Of a stretch of 64,000 nt of DNA, positions 42,646-53,050 are shown in pieces (the first letter of the stretch is position 1; every line of letters starts with the position of its first letter). The notes under the pieces are model-generated. The model saw only the letters and a list, made by a program, of their open reading frames with translations. It had not been told where the DNA came from and did not search any database. Source of the DNA: Frigoribacterium faeni (GTDB lineage Bacteria; Actinomycetota; Actinomycetes; Actinomycetales; Microbacteriaceae); contig NZ_BJUV01000002.1 in assembly GCF_007988805.1 (NCBI RefSeq), positions 1 to 64,000 of the forward strand. Reading direction: 5' to 3'. The translations under genes and the position numbers were made by a program.

Positions 42646-43431
42646 ATGCCTACCGTCCTGCAGCTCACCGATGTCTCGATCGTCCGGAACGGCACCGCCG
42701 TCGTCGACTCCGTCAGCTGGACGGTCGACTCAGGAGAACGCTGGGTCGTGCTCGGCCCCAACGGCGCGGGCAAGAGCTCGCTGCTGCAGGTCGCGGCCGC
42801 TCAATCGCACCCGTCGTCCGGAACCGCCGAGGTGCTGGGCGGCGATCTGGGTTCCGTCGACCTGTTCGACCTCCGCCCTCGGATCGGTTTCGCATCGACG
42901 ACCATCGCCCGACGGATCCCCCCGAAGGAGAAGGTCGTCGACGTCGTCCTCACCGCCGCCTACTCGGTGACGGGCCGCTGGAACGAGGAGTACGAGAACG
43001 TGGACGTCCGCCGCGCCCACCGCGTGCTGGACGAGTGGAACCTCGACCACCTGGCCGACCGGACCTTCGGGGAGCTCAGCGACGGCGAGCAGAAGCGGGT
43101 CCAGATCGCCCGTGCGGTGATGACCGACCCCGAGCTCCTGCTCCTCGACGAACCGGCCGCGAGTCTCGACCTCGGGGCGCGCGAGGAGCTCCTGCAGATG
43201 CTCTCCGGCTACGCGCAGTCGCACGACGCGCCGGCCATCGTCATGGTCACCCACCATGTCGAGGAGGTTCCGCGCGGCTTCACGCACGCCCTGCTGCTCG
43301 ACCACGGATCCGTCGTCGCCTCGGGCCCCCTGGCCGAGGTCCTGACGGCCGAGACCCTCGGCGCGACGTTCGGCGTCTCGCTCGAGGTCGAGGTGCGCGA
43401 TGGCCGCTACTCGGCACGCGCCGCCGGTTGA
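42646..43431 (+). CDS. ABC transporter ATP-binding protein
   Basis: A 261-residue ABC ATPase without membrane domain. Walker A GPNGAGKSS is at about residues 37-45, the signature is LSDGEQKRVQIARA, and the Walker B is LLLLDEPAASLDLG. It resembles YlmA/ModF-like lone ATPases. No permease or binding protein lies beside it, so its role is open. A TAGGCT box (42633-42638) ends seven bases before the ATG at 42646; an alternative ATG at 42640 adds two residues but lies too close to that box. Confidence 0.85.
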   Translation: MPTVLQLTDVSIVRNGTAVVDSVSWTVDSGERWVVLGPNGAGKSSLLQVAAAQSHPSSGTAEVLGGDLGSVDLFDLRPRIGFASTTIARRIPPKEKVVDVVLTAAYSVTGRWNEEYENVDVRRAHRVLDEWNLDHLADRTFGELSDGEQKRVQIARAVMTDPELLLLDEPAASLDLGAREELLQMLSGYAQSHDAPAIVMVTHHVEEVPRGFTHALLLDHGSVVASGPLAEVLTAETLGATFGVSLEVEVRDGRYSARAAG

Positions 43432-43563
43432 CCGCGCCTCCTGCGATGCCGCCCGCCCGTCTGGTATCGTTGACAGCTGGCCCGAGATCCGCGTCTCGCG
43501 TGCCTCGACGGCAACGTCCCCTGACATCACTTCCATCACTCGTTCGCTAGACCTAGGACAATC

Positions 43564-43812
43564 ATGAAGACCGACATCCACCCCGAGTACAAGCAGATCG
43601 TCTTCCGCGACCTCGCATCGGGCGCCACGTTCCTGACGCGCTCCACGACGACGAGCGACAAGACCATCGAGCTCGACGGTGAGACCTACCCGGTCATCGA
43701 CGTCGAGATCTCGTCGGAGTCGCACCCGTTCTACACGGGCAAGCAGCGCATCCTCGACTCGGCCGGTCGCGTCGAGAAGTTCAACTCGCGCTACAAGAAC
43801 TTCGGCAAGTAG
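43564..43812 (+). CDS. rpmE2: 50S ribosomal protein bL31 type B
   Basis: An 82-residue bL31 of the type B, Cys-free group ([25 protein letters not shown]). It can replace the zinc-binding bL31 in ribosomes when zinc is scarce. No Zur-type palindrome is visible upstream. taggac serves as ribosome site. A UUCG-capped terminator follows. Confidence 0.96.
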   Translation: MKTDIHPEYKQIVFRDLASGATFLTRSTTTSDKTIELDGETYPVIDVEISSESHPFYTGKQRILDSAGRVEKFNSRYKNFGK

Positions 43813-43830
43813 GCAGCAGCCTTCACGCCG

Positions 43831-43868
43831 CGAACGGGGCGGTCCACTTCGGTGGACCGCCCCGTTCG
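43831..43868. terminator. Terminator after rpmE2
   Basis: A perfect 17-bp stem (cgaacggggcggtccac / gtggaccgccccgttcg) closed by a ttcg tetraloop. It lies between rpmE2 and the convergent exonuclease gene. Confidence 0.92.
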
Positions 43869-43908
43869 TCGTCCGCGGCCGGTGCTGCGCGGCGGGGGAG
43901 AGGAGGGG

Positions 43909-44688
43909 TCAGGCGCTCACCGAGCGGTGCGGCCATTCGCCCGACGCCGTGAACGTCGGGTCCTTGCTGCGGCGCATGTACTGCTGGAAGCTCTCCGCCT
44001 GCGCAGCGCACCAGCCGACCTGCAGCTCGTGCAGCCGAGTCGAGGGGATGTCGAGCTTGTCGGGGAACCTCCTGGCCATCGCCTGGGCCACTCGCCCCGC
44101 CGCGATGGCGTCGGCGCCGGCGTCGTGGGCGTCGTCGAGGGTGACCCCGTAGACACCCGCCGCGGCCTCGAGGGTCCTTTTGCCTTTGCGGTAGGTGTCG
44201 ACCGCCTTGTCGATGACGAGCGGATCGACGACGCAGCCGATCTCACCCACCTCGCCGAGCGGCTCGATGCCGTGGCGACGCGCCTCGCGGTCGAGCAGCG
44301 TGAGGTCGTACGGGGCGTTGTAGACCACGAGGGGCACGCCTCTGGCGAAGACCGCACGAAGAGCCGCGACGATCTCGGCCACCACCTCGGCGGCCGGACG
44401 CCCCTCGGCCCGGGCGCGCTCGGTGGAGATGCCGTGGACGGCGCTGGCCTGCTCGGGGATCTCGACGCCGGGGTCGGCGAGCCATTCTCCGTGGGCGATG
44501 CTCTCGCCGGCGGCGTCGATCAGGCCGACGTGCGCCGTGACGATGCGGGCCGTCTCGACGTCGATCCCGGTCGTCTCGAGGTCGAAGACGCCGAGGGCCT
44601 TCCACCACTCGTCAGGCACCGGGCCGACCGGTGCCATCGCCTCCTCGGCGGGGTCGGCGGCGGCGGGGTTCGGTTGCAGATCGGTCAC
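43909..44688 (-). CDS. DEDDh-type 3'-5' exonuclease (DnaQ-like)
   Basis: A 259-residue exonuclease of the DnaQ fold. ExoI is in GVFDLETTGID (about 33-43), ExoII in VVYNAPYDLTLLDREA, and ExoIII with the DEDDh His in LDDAHDAGADAIAAGRV. It may be a stand-alone proofreading or RNA/DNA-trimming enzyme; the polymerase III epsilon role cannot be assigned. The GTG start has a minus-strand TAAGCT box (44695-44700) six bases before it, inside the end of treS. Confidence 0.88.
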   Translation of the reverse strand: MTDLQPNPAAADPAEEAMAPVGPVPDEWWKALGVFDLETTGIDVETARIVTAHVGLIDAAGESIAHGEWLADPGVEIPEQASAVHGISTERARAEGRPAAEVVAEIVAALRAVFARGVPLVVYNAPYDLTLLDREARRHGIEPLGEVGEIGCVVDPLVIDKAVDTYRKGKRTLEAAAGVYGVTLDDAHDAGADAIAAGRVAQAMARRFPDKLDIPSTRLHELQVGWCAAQAESFQQYMRRSKDPTFTASGEWPHRSVSA

Positions 44689-44697
44689 GGACCGAGC

Positions 44698-46437
<1,740 letters not shown>

Positions 46438-46508
46438 CCGTGCAACTCTACGGCGGCGCGCGCCCGTGCGCGCGCCCGGTTCGGGCCTCGGCTCCTAGAC
46501 TCGCTCGG
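46438..46508. promoter_or_regulatory. Divergent treS / hydrolase promoter region
   Basis: Minus-strand TAGAGT (46445-46450) lies seven bases before the treS GTG; plus-strand TAGACT (46496-46501) lies seven bases before the hydrolase GTG. Neither side has a ribosome site. Confidence 0.5.
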
Positions 46509-47414
46509 GTGATCGTCCGTGAGCCCCGCGTCCCCTCGCCCTACCGGTCCCGTCTCGCCGCCTTCGACGTCCGCGACGACGTCGTGGCGGTCTCGGGGAG
46601 CGCCACCCGCTACTGGACCTACGAGCCGTCGGGGTCCGAGGAGGCACGGGTCACCGTGGTCGCGGTCCACGGCTTCCGAGGCGATCACCACGGTCTCGAG
46701 CCCGTGGTGGCCCATCTGACCGGCGTGCGCGTGATCATGCCCGACCTGCCGGGCTTCGGCGAGTCGTCCCCCCTCGACGGCGAGCACAGCGTGGCGGCCT
46801 ACGCCGCCTGGCTCCGCGCCTTCGTCGACGCGCTGGGACTGGGCGACGACGTCGTCGTGCTGGGCCACTCGTTCGGATCGATCGTGACGTCGGCCGCGCT
46901 GGCCTCCGGACTCCGCGCCTCCCGCCTGATCCTGGTCAATCCGATCGCCGCACCGGCCCTGCAGGGTCCGCGCGGCGTGGTCACGCGTCTGGCGGTCTTC
47001 TACTACTGGGCCGGAGCCGCCCTGCCGGAACGCTGGGGGCAGGCGGCCCTGCAGAGCGCGCTGGTCACGAGGTTCACGAGCCTCGCCATGGTGAAGACCC
47101 GCGACCGATCGCTCCGACGCTGGATCCACGACCAGCACGACTCGTACTTCTCGCGGTTCTCGGACCGCCGGGTCGTGCTCGACGCGTTCCGGGCCTCCGT
47201 CTCGAGCGACGTCAGCACCTACGCGGCCCGGGTGCGCGTGCCCGCCCTGCTGATCGCCGCCGACCGGGACGACATCACCGCCCTGCCCGCCCAGCACCGG
47301 CTGCGGGCGCTGTTCCCCGACGCGACGCTGGCCGTCATCGACGGGGTCGGGCACCTGATCCACTACGAGAAGCCCCGTGAGGCGGCGGCAGCCGTCGAGG
47401 CGTTCCTCCGATGA
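46509..47414 (+). CDS. Alpha/beta-fold hydrolase
   Basis: A 301-residue alpha/beta hydrolase. The oxyanion segment is VVAVHGFRGDHHGL, the nucleophile Ser is in VLGHSFGSIV, and the acid and His are in IAADRDDITALP and GVGHLIHYEKP. The substrate is unknown. The GTG at 46509 is preferred for its -10 spacing; an in-frame upstream start would place the N-terminus in the promoter. It overlaps the following glycosyltransferase gene by four bases, so the two may modify the same product. Confidence 0.88.
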   Translation: MIVREPRVPSPYRSRLAAFDVRDDVVAVSGSATRYWTYEPSGSEEARVTVVAVHGFRGDHHGLEPVVAHLTGVRVIMPDLPGFGESSPLDGEHSVAAYAAWLRAFVDALGLGDDVVVLGHSFGSIVTSAALASGLRASRLILVNPIAAPALQGPRGVVTRLAVFYYWAGAALPERWGQAALQSALVTRFTSLAMVKTRDRSLRRWIHDQHDSYFSRFSDRRVVLDAFRASVSSDVSTYAARVRVPALLIAADRDDITALPAQHRLRALFPDATLAVIDGVGHLIHYEKPREAAAAVEAFLR

Positions 47415-48472
47415 GGATCGTCGTCGACTGCCGGTACGTCCGGGTGGGCCGGCACGACGGCATCAGCCGGTTCAGCGCCGGGGTCGTCCGCGCCCTGGCC
47501 GCACGGCACGACGTCACGATGCTGATCAGCGACCTCCGACAGCTCGACAAGCTCCCCGACCAGCCTCACGCGCTCGTCCGCTCGCCCACGAGCGTCCTCG
47601 AACCGCTCGTGGCGCTGCAGGTCAACCGGCTCCGACCGGACGTCGTGTGGTCGCCCATGCAGACGATGGGGTCGTTCAGGCGCCGGTATCCGCTCGTGCT
47701 GACCCTCCACGACCTCATCTACTACACGAACCGCACGCCTCCGCCCGAGTTCGCCCTCCCCCTCCGGCTCCTCTGGCGGCTCTACCACCTCGCCTGGTGG
47801 CCGCAGCGCCTGCTGCTCGACCGGGCCGACGCCGTCGTCACGGTGAGCGGGACCACGCGGGACGAGATGCGCCGGCATCGGCTGACCCGACGCCCCGTCA
47901 CCGTCGTGTCCAACGCGGCCGACCCCGCCGTCGCCGTCCCTCGGACGGCGCCCGGCGGTCGCGACCTCGTCTACATGGGCTCGTTCATGCCCTACAAGAA
48001 CGTCTCGGCGCTGGTGCGGGCGCTGCCTCTGCTCGACGGCTATCGCCTGCACCTGATGAGCCGGGTGTCGGAGCGCGAGCGCGCCTCCCTGACGTCCCTC
48101 GCGCCGGCCGGGTCGCTCGTCTTCCACGACGGGGTCGGCGACGACGAGTACCGCGAGACCCTGCTCGGCGCCACCGCCGTCGTCACCGCCTCGCGCGCCG
48201 AGGGGTTCGGCATCCCCCTGGTGGAGGGCATGGCGCTCGGCACGCCGGCCGTGGTCAGCGACATCCCGATCTTCCGCGAGATCGGCGGAGAGGCCGCGCT
48301 CTACTTCGACCCCGGGTCGGCCGCGTCGATCGCCGCCGCCGTGCGACGTCTGGAGGGGGAGTGGGCGGACCGATCCGCCGCATCGGTCGCGCAGGCCGCC
48401 CGCTTCAGCTGGGAGGCCTCGGCCGACACGCTCCTCGCGCTCCTCCGAGAGGTCGCCGCGACCCGAGACTGA
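47411..48472 (+). CDS. Glycosyltransferase family 4 protein
   Basis: A 353-residue GT-B enzyme. The C-terminal donor domain has VYMGSFMPYKNVSALVRAL and the EX7E-like segment SRAEGFGIPLVEGMALGTPAV. The N-terminus VDCRYVRVGRHDGISRF is of the type seen in mannosyl/rhamnosyl transferases, but donor and acceptor cannot be told. It is soluble or peripherally membrane-bound. Coupled to the hydrolase before it. Confidence 0.88.
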   Translation: MRIVVDCRYVRVGRHDGISRFSAGVVRALAARHDVTMLISDLRQLDKLPDQPHALVRSPTSVLEPLVALQVNRLRPDVVWSPMQTMGSFRRRYPLVLTLHDLIYYTNRTPPPEFALPLRLLWRLYHLAWWPQRLLLDRADAVVTVSGTTRDEMRRHRLTRRPVTVVSNAADPAVAVPRTAPGGRDLVYMGSFMPYKNVSALVRALPLLDGYRLHLMSRVSERERASLTSLAPAGSLVFHDGVGDDEYRETLLGATAVVTASRAEGFGIPLVEGMALGTPAVVSDIPIFREIGGEAALYFDPGSAASIAAAVRRLEGEWADRSAASVAQAARFSWEASADTLLALLREVAATRD

Positions 48473-48489
48473 GCCCGGGAGGCGCGATG

Positions 48490-49134
48490 TCAGGCCTCGT
48501 CGGCCGCCGACGACTCGAGGGCGTTCTGGTACCCGAAGTCGTAGGTGCCGGGGCTCTCGGACTCGACCTCGATCGGGTCGTCGAACTCCCGGAGGACCAG
48601 GCGGTCGCCGTCGAACTCGAAGGAGTGGATCGACCCGTTGCGGATCGGGATCCCGACGTGCGCCTCCGTCGCCGGCGAGACGTGGTTCACGACCGCCCGG
48701 ATCACGGCGCCGTGGGTGGCCACGACGACCAGACCGCCGTCGTGGACCCGTCCGACCTCGATCAGAGCCGGCAGGACGCGGGCGACGAGCTCCCGCCGAC
48801 TCTCCCGACCGGGAACCGGCGTGCCGACGGGGAACCGGGCCTCGACCTCGGTTCCCGTGAGCCCTTCGGCGTCCCCGTAACGGCGCTCGGCGACCTCGGG
48901 GACGAGTGCCGGCGCCCCGAGGCCCAGCCGCTCGGCGATGATCGACCCCGTCTCTCTCGCGCGCGAGAGCGGACTGGCCACGACCGCCGTCACACGCCGT
49001 CGGGCGAGCAGGTCGCCGGCCTCGCGGGCCTGCGACCGGCCGAGGTCGTTCAGCGGGATGTCGGTCGCGCCCTGGATGCGTCGGGCGCGGTTCCAGTCGG
49101 TCTCGCCGTGGCGGACCAGGTACAGGAGAGTCAT
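48490..49134 (-). CDS. Histidine phosphatase family protein
   Basis: A 214-residue phosphoglycerate mutase-like phosphatase. The phospho-His motif is LVRHGETDWN (residues 6-15), and the second His is in VVATHGAVIRAVV. Members act as broad phosphatases or on specific sugar or cobalamin intermediates; the substrate here is unknown. GGAGGAA before the ATG. It lies 31 bases after the sirtuin gene, likely as the second gene of one operon. Confidence 0.88.
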   Translation of the reverse strand: MTLLYLVRHGETDWNRARRIQGATDIPLNDLGRSQAREAGDLLARRRVTAVVASPLSRARETGSIIAERLGLGAPALVPEVAERRYGDAEGLTGTEVEARFPVGTPVPGRESRRELVARVLPALIEVGRVHDGGLVVVATHGAVIRAVVNHVSPATEAHVGIPIRNGSIHSFEFDGDRLVLREFDDPIEVESESPGTYDFGYQNALESSAADEA

Positions 49135-49165
49135 CGGTCGTTCCTCCGGTCGGCGGGACGACCGG

Positions 49166-50032
49166 TCAGGGGATCAGACGCTCCGCGAGGGCCGTCAGAG
49201 TCTCCGACGTGCCGGCGTTCAGCTTAACCGCCGCCCGTCCGTCGCCCTTGGTGACGCCGCGGTTCACGACGACCACGGGGAGCTTCCGCCTGGTCGCCTG
49301 ATCGAGCAGTCGGATGCCCGAGTTGACCACGAGCGAGGAACCCGCGATCAGCAGAGCGTCGGCTCCGACGACCAGCGACCGTGCCTCGGCGAAGCGCTCG
49401 ATCGGGACGAACTCGCCGAAGAACACGACGTCGGGTTTGAGCATGCCGCCGCAGACCGTGCACTCCGGGACCGCGAAGGCGTCGATGTCGTCGACCTCGA
49501 CGTCGCCGTCGGGGGCGAGCCGGACGCTCTCGGGCCGGTCGAGCCAGGGATTCGCCGCCGCCAGCCGCGAGGCCACCATGTCGCGAGCGAACGACTGTCC
49601 GCAGGTCAGGCAGATCACCCGGTCGACGGTGCCGTGCAGATCGACGACGCGTCGGGATCCGGCACGCACGTGCAGGTTGTCGACGTTCTGGGTGATCACC
49701 CCGTTCGTGACCCCCGACCGTTCGAGGAGCGCGAGGGCGCGGTGCCCCGCGTTCGGCGCCGACGACCGGAAGGACTTCCAGCCGAGATGGCTGCCGGCCC
49801 AGTAGCGCTTGCGGTAGCGGTCGCTCGAGAGGAACTGCTGGAAGGTCATCGGATTGCGCGGCGGAGCGCCGGCGCCCCGGTAGTCGGGGATGCCCGAGTC
49901 GGTGCTGACCCCGGCCCCGGTGAGGACGGCGACGCGACGACCGGCGAGGAGCGAGACCGCGTCGTCGAGGGCGCGGGAGTCGAGTCCCGGCCCGATCGCG
50001 GTCTCGTCGGTGGACGTGGCGTCCGACACCAT
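49166..50032 (-). CDS. Sir2 family NAD-dependent protein deacylase
   Basis: A 288-residue sirtuin. GAGVSTDSGIPDYRG is at about residues 39-53, the NAD-site TQNVDNLH and catalytic His in LHGTVD follow, and two Cys pairs (CLTCG, CTVCGG) bind zinc. GSSLVVNSG closes the Rossmann fold. The form is the bacterial class II-like type, sometimes annotated SIRT4-like. Targets are unknown. GGAAGGAG is the ribosome site; a minus-strand TAGGCT lies at 50059-50064. Confidence 0.93.
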   Translation of the reverse strand: MVSDATSTDETAIGPGLDSRALDDAVSLLAGRRVAVLTGAGVSTDSGIPDYRGAGAPPRNPMTFQQFLSSDRYRKRYWAGSHLGWKSFRSSAPNAGHRALALLERSGVTNGVITQNVDNLHVRAGSRRVVDLHGTVDRVICLTCGQSFARDMVASRLAAANPWLDRPESVRLAPDGDVEVDDIDAFAVPECTVCGGMLKPDVVFFGEFVPIERFAEARSLVVGADALLIAGSSLVVNSGIRLLDQATRRKLPVVVVNRGVTKGDGRAAVKLNAGTSETLTALAERLIP

Positions 50033-50132
50033 CGAGGCTCCTTCCGGTCCGTGACGTTAGCCTAAACGTCGACACCTCCCGTTTTGTTTCCGTCAGCCGA
50101 CCACGGCCCGGACCCCACCGCCCCGGAGCACC

Positions 50133-50957
50133 GTGCGAATCACCCGCATCACCGACCTCGAGCACCCCGCCCTCGCGGATTACCACCGACTCACGGACGT
50201 CGCGCTGCGCCGCGTCAGCGAGCCGGAGGGCGGGCTGTACATCGCCGAGTCGTCGAAGGTCATCGAGCGGGCCCTCCGCGCCGGCCACGTCCCCCGCTCC
50301 GTGCTGATGACGGAGCGATGGCTGGAGGACATCGAGCCCCTGGTCGACGGGTTCGACGGCGAGATCTTCGTCGGCGACGCCGCGCTGCTCGAGACCCTGA
50401 CCGGCTACCACCTGCATCGGGGCGCTCTGGCCGCGATGCACCGTCCCGAGCTGCCGAGCGTGCCGTCGGTGCTGGCCGGGGCCCGCCGCGTCGTGGTGCT
50501 CGAGGACATCGTCGACCACACCAACGTCGGAGCGATCTTCCGCGCCGTCGCGGGGCTGGGCGCCGACGCCGTGCTCATCACCCCGCGGTGCGCCGATCCC
50601 CTCTACCGTCGCAGCGTCCGGGTCAGCATGGGCACGGTGCTGCAGGTGCCGTGGACGCGCCTCCCCGAGTGGCCCGAGGGCGCGACCCTCCTGCGCGAAG
50701 CCGGATTCCAGGTCGCGGCGCTCGCGCTCTCGGACGACGCCGTGCCCCTCGACGCCTTCGCCGCGCATCCGTCCGACAAGGTCGCCCTCCTGCTCGGCAC
50801 CGAGGGCGACGGCCTGAGCCGAGCAGCGCTCCGCGCGGCCGACGTCGTCGTGACGATCCCCATGCTGCACGGCGTCGACAGCCTCAACGTCGCGGCCGCC
50901 TCGGCAGTGGCGCTCTGGGCCCTCCGCGTGCCCCCGCTGCCGGAGAGCACGCCATGA
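50133..50957 (+). CDS. TrmH/SpoU family RNA 2'-O-methyltransferase
   Basis: A 274-residue SPOUT methyltransferase with an N-terminal substrate-binding domain. Knot motifs are VLEDIVDHTNVGAIFRAVAGLGADAVLI, LLGTEGDGLS and IPMLHGVDSLNVAAASAVALW. It methylates a ribose in rRNA or tRNA; the site is unknown. GTG start. Its stop overlaps the next gene's ATG by four bases. Confidence 0.93.
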   Translation: MRITRITDLEHPALADYHRLTDVALRRVSEPEGGLYIAESSKVIERALRAGHVPRSVLMTERWLEDIEPLVDGFDGEIFVGDAALLETLTGYHLHRGALAAMHRPELPSVPSVLAGARRVVVLEDIVDHTNVGAIFRAVAGLGADAVLITPRCADPLYRRSVRVSMGTVLQVPWTRLPEWPEGATLLREAGFQVAALALSDDAVPLDAFAAHPSDKVALLLGTEGDGLSRAALRAADVVVTIPMLHGVDSLNVAAASAVALWALRVPPLPESTP

Positions 50958-52198
50958 CGCCCCGGACCGCGTCGCGACCGGGCTCCCGCCGCCCGGGCAC
51001 GCGACGCCGACGCATCGGCGTCGCCGCGGTCCTCGCGGTCGTGCTCGCCGCCGGCGCCTACGTGCCGCTCGCCCTGCTCAGCCCCGTCGCCCCGGCGGCC
51101 GCTTCCGCCGAGCAGTACACCGCCCCGACGCCTGCTGCTCCCGAGCTGACGTTCCCCGACTACGGAGCGACCGCCGTCCAGGCCCTCGGCTTCGACGACA
51201 GCCTCACGACGAGCGGGGACGACCAGCCCCGGGCGATCGCCAGCATCAGCAAGGTCATCAGCGCCCTCGTCGTGCTCGACAGCCACCCGCTCGACGACGG
51301 CGACGGTCCGACGATCACCTTCGACGCGGACGACGCCGCCCTCTACGACGCCTACCTCGCCCGCGACGGCAAGGTCGCGCCCATGCCGGCCGGCCTCCGA
51401 CTGACCGAACGGCAGGCGCTGGAGGTGTCGCTCATCGAGTCCGCCAACAACTACGCCGACGCGCTCGCGACGTGGGCCTTCGGCAGCACGGACGCCTACG
51501 TCGCCGCGGCCGACGAATGGCTCGACGAGAACGGCATGACCTCGACCACCGTCGTGGAGCCCACCGGCATGTCGCCCGAGAACACGAGCACGGCGACGGA
51601 CCTGCTCTCCCTCGGCAGGCTCGCCCTGGCCGATCCCGTCGTCGCCGAGATCGTCCGCACCGAGACCACGACGATCCCGGGCGTCGGCGAGATCGAGAAC
51701 TCCAACGAGCTGCTCGGACTCGACGGGGTCAGCGGCATCAAGACCGGCACCCTCGACGAGGCCGGCGCCTGCCTGCTCTTCTCGGCGGACTACACCATCG
51801 CCGGACAGGACGTGACCGTCGTCGGCGTCATGCTCGGGGGAGCGGACCACGACTCGCTGGACGTCGATGTGCAGGCCCTCCTGGCGAGCGTCACCGCGGG
51901 GTTCCAGACGGTCGACCTCACCCGCGCCGGCGACTCCTTCGGACGGTACGCGCTGCCGTGGGGCGCCACCGCCGAGGCGGTCGCCTCCGACGACGCGCGC
52001 GTCCTCGTCTGGGGAGCCGAGACCATCGACGCGACCGTCTCCCTCGACGACGTGGGACCCGACGACGCCGGACGCACGGTGGGCTCGGTCGCCTTCACGA
52101 TCGACGACCAGACCGTCGACGTGCCGCTCGAGCTGGACCGGCCGATCGCGGAGCCCGGAGCCTGGTGGCGGCTGACCCACCCGGGCGAGGTGCTCTGA
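50954..52198 (+). CDS. D-alanyl-D-alanine carboxypeptidase (penicillin-binding protein)
   Basis: A 414-residue S11 peptidase. A Lys/Arg-rich N-terminus is followed by a membrane/signal segment (about 22-48), so it acts outside the membrane on peptidoglycan. Active-site motifs are SISK (about 96-99), SAN in IESANNYAD, and KTG in SGIKTGTLDE. The C-terminal 130 residues form an extra domain without membrane anchor. It is translationally coupled to the RNA methyltransferase, which has no obvious functional tie. Confidence 0.9.
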   Translation: MTPRTASRPGSRRPGTRRRRIGVAAVLAVVLAAGAYVPLALLSPVAPAAASAEQYTAPTPAAPELTFPDYGATAVQALGFDDSLTTSGDDQPRAIASISKVISALVVLDSHPLDDGDGPTITFDADDAALYDAYLARDGKVAPMPAGLRLTERQALEVSLIESANNYADALATWAFGSTDAYVAAADEWLDENGMTSTTVVEPTGMSPENTSTATDLLSLGRLALADPVVAEIVRTETTTIPGVGEIENSNELLGLDGVSGIKTGTLDEAGACLLFSADYTIAGQDVTVVGVMLGGADHDSLDVDVQALLASVTAGFQTVDLTRAGDSFGRYALPWGATAEAVASDDARVLVWGAETIDATVSLDDVGPDDAGRTVGSVAFTIDDQTVDVPLELDRPIAEPGAWWRLTHPGEVL

Positions 52199-52222
52199 CG
52201 CCCCTGGCGCGCCTTTTCGGCG

Positions 52223-53011
52223 TCAGGGCTCGTCGCGGTAGACGACCGTCACGGCCTCGGGGCGTTTCGGCTGGAGGCCGTCGCCGGAGGACTGGTGGCG
52301 GATCCGTCGGATCACCCACGGCACGAGGTACTCGCGGGCCCAGCCCATGTCCTCCGAGCGGGCCTGTCGCCAGGGTCGGCGCTCGAGCGGCTCGGGCCGG
52401 TAGGGCTCGAGGTCGTTGTCGACGGCGAGGGCCGCGAGGACCATCCGCGCGATCGTGTGGTGGCCGAGCGGGCTGAAGTGCAGGCGGTCGGGCGCCCACA
52501 TGCGCGGACCAGAGAGGTCCCGCAAGGCCCACATGTCGGCGACCACGGCGTCGTGCCGCAGGGCGATGGCGTGCACGTGCTCGTTGTAGATGGCCACCTT
52601 GCCGCGCAGCCGCCCGAGGACGGGCGTCAGACCGATGTCGGGGCCGGTGAAGACCACGACCGTCGCTCCGTCGCTCCGCAACCGCCGGACGAGCCCCTCG
52701 AAGCCCGCCGCGACCTCGTCCGGGTCCGTTCCGGGGCGGATGATGTCGTTGCCGCCCGCCGACACCGTGATCAGGTCGGGCCGGAGGGCGAGGGCCGCGT
52801 CGGCCTGCTCGTCGATGATCTGCTGGAGCAGACGACCGCGGACGGCGAGGTTCGCGTAGGCGAAGTCCTCGGTCGAGGAGCCCAGCACCTCGGCGACCCG
52901 GTCGGCCCAGCCGCGGTGCCCGCCGGGGGCGCGCTCCTCCGGATCACCGATCCCCTCCGTGAACGAGTCGCCGAGCGCGACGTACCGGGACCACGGGTGT
53001 TGCTGCGTCAT
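52223..53011 (-). CDS. SGNH/GDSL hydrolase family protein
   Basis: A 262-residue GDSL hydrolase. Block I is ALGDSFTEGIGDP (about 14-26), block III is VSAGGNDII, and the Asp/His pair is in APDRLHFSPLGHH. No signal peptide is seen, so it is probably cytoplasmic. Substrate unknown (esterase or lipase-like). The ATG at 53011 is supported by a minus-strand TAACGT box (53019-53024) seven bases before it. Confidence 0.88.
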   Translation of the reverse strand: MTQQHPWSRYVALGDSFTEGIGDPEERAPGGHRGWADRVAEVLGSSTEDFAYANLAVRGRLLQQIIDEQADAALALRPDLITVSAGGNDIIRPGTDPDEVAAGFEGLVRRLRSDGATVVVFTGPDIGLTPVLGRLRGKVAIYNEHVHAIALRHDAVVADMWALRDLSGPRMWAPDRLHFSPLGHHTIARMVLAALAVDNDLEPYRPEPLERRPWRQARSEDMGWAREYLVPWVIRRIRHQSSGDGLQPKRPEAVTVVYRDEP

Positions 53012-53050
53012 GCCCTCCACGTTACTCGCCGAGCGAACTACCCTCGACCT
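53012..53050. promoter_or_regulatory. Divergent SGNH hydrolase / acyl-CoA dehydrogenase promoter region
   Basis: Only 39 bases separate the two start codons. Minus-strand TAACGT (53019-53024) and plus-strand TACCCT (53039-53044) each end 6-7 bases before a start codon. Their -35 regions must overlap the opposite gene's -10. Confidence 0.45.
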
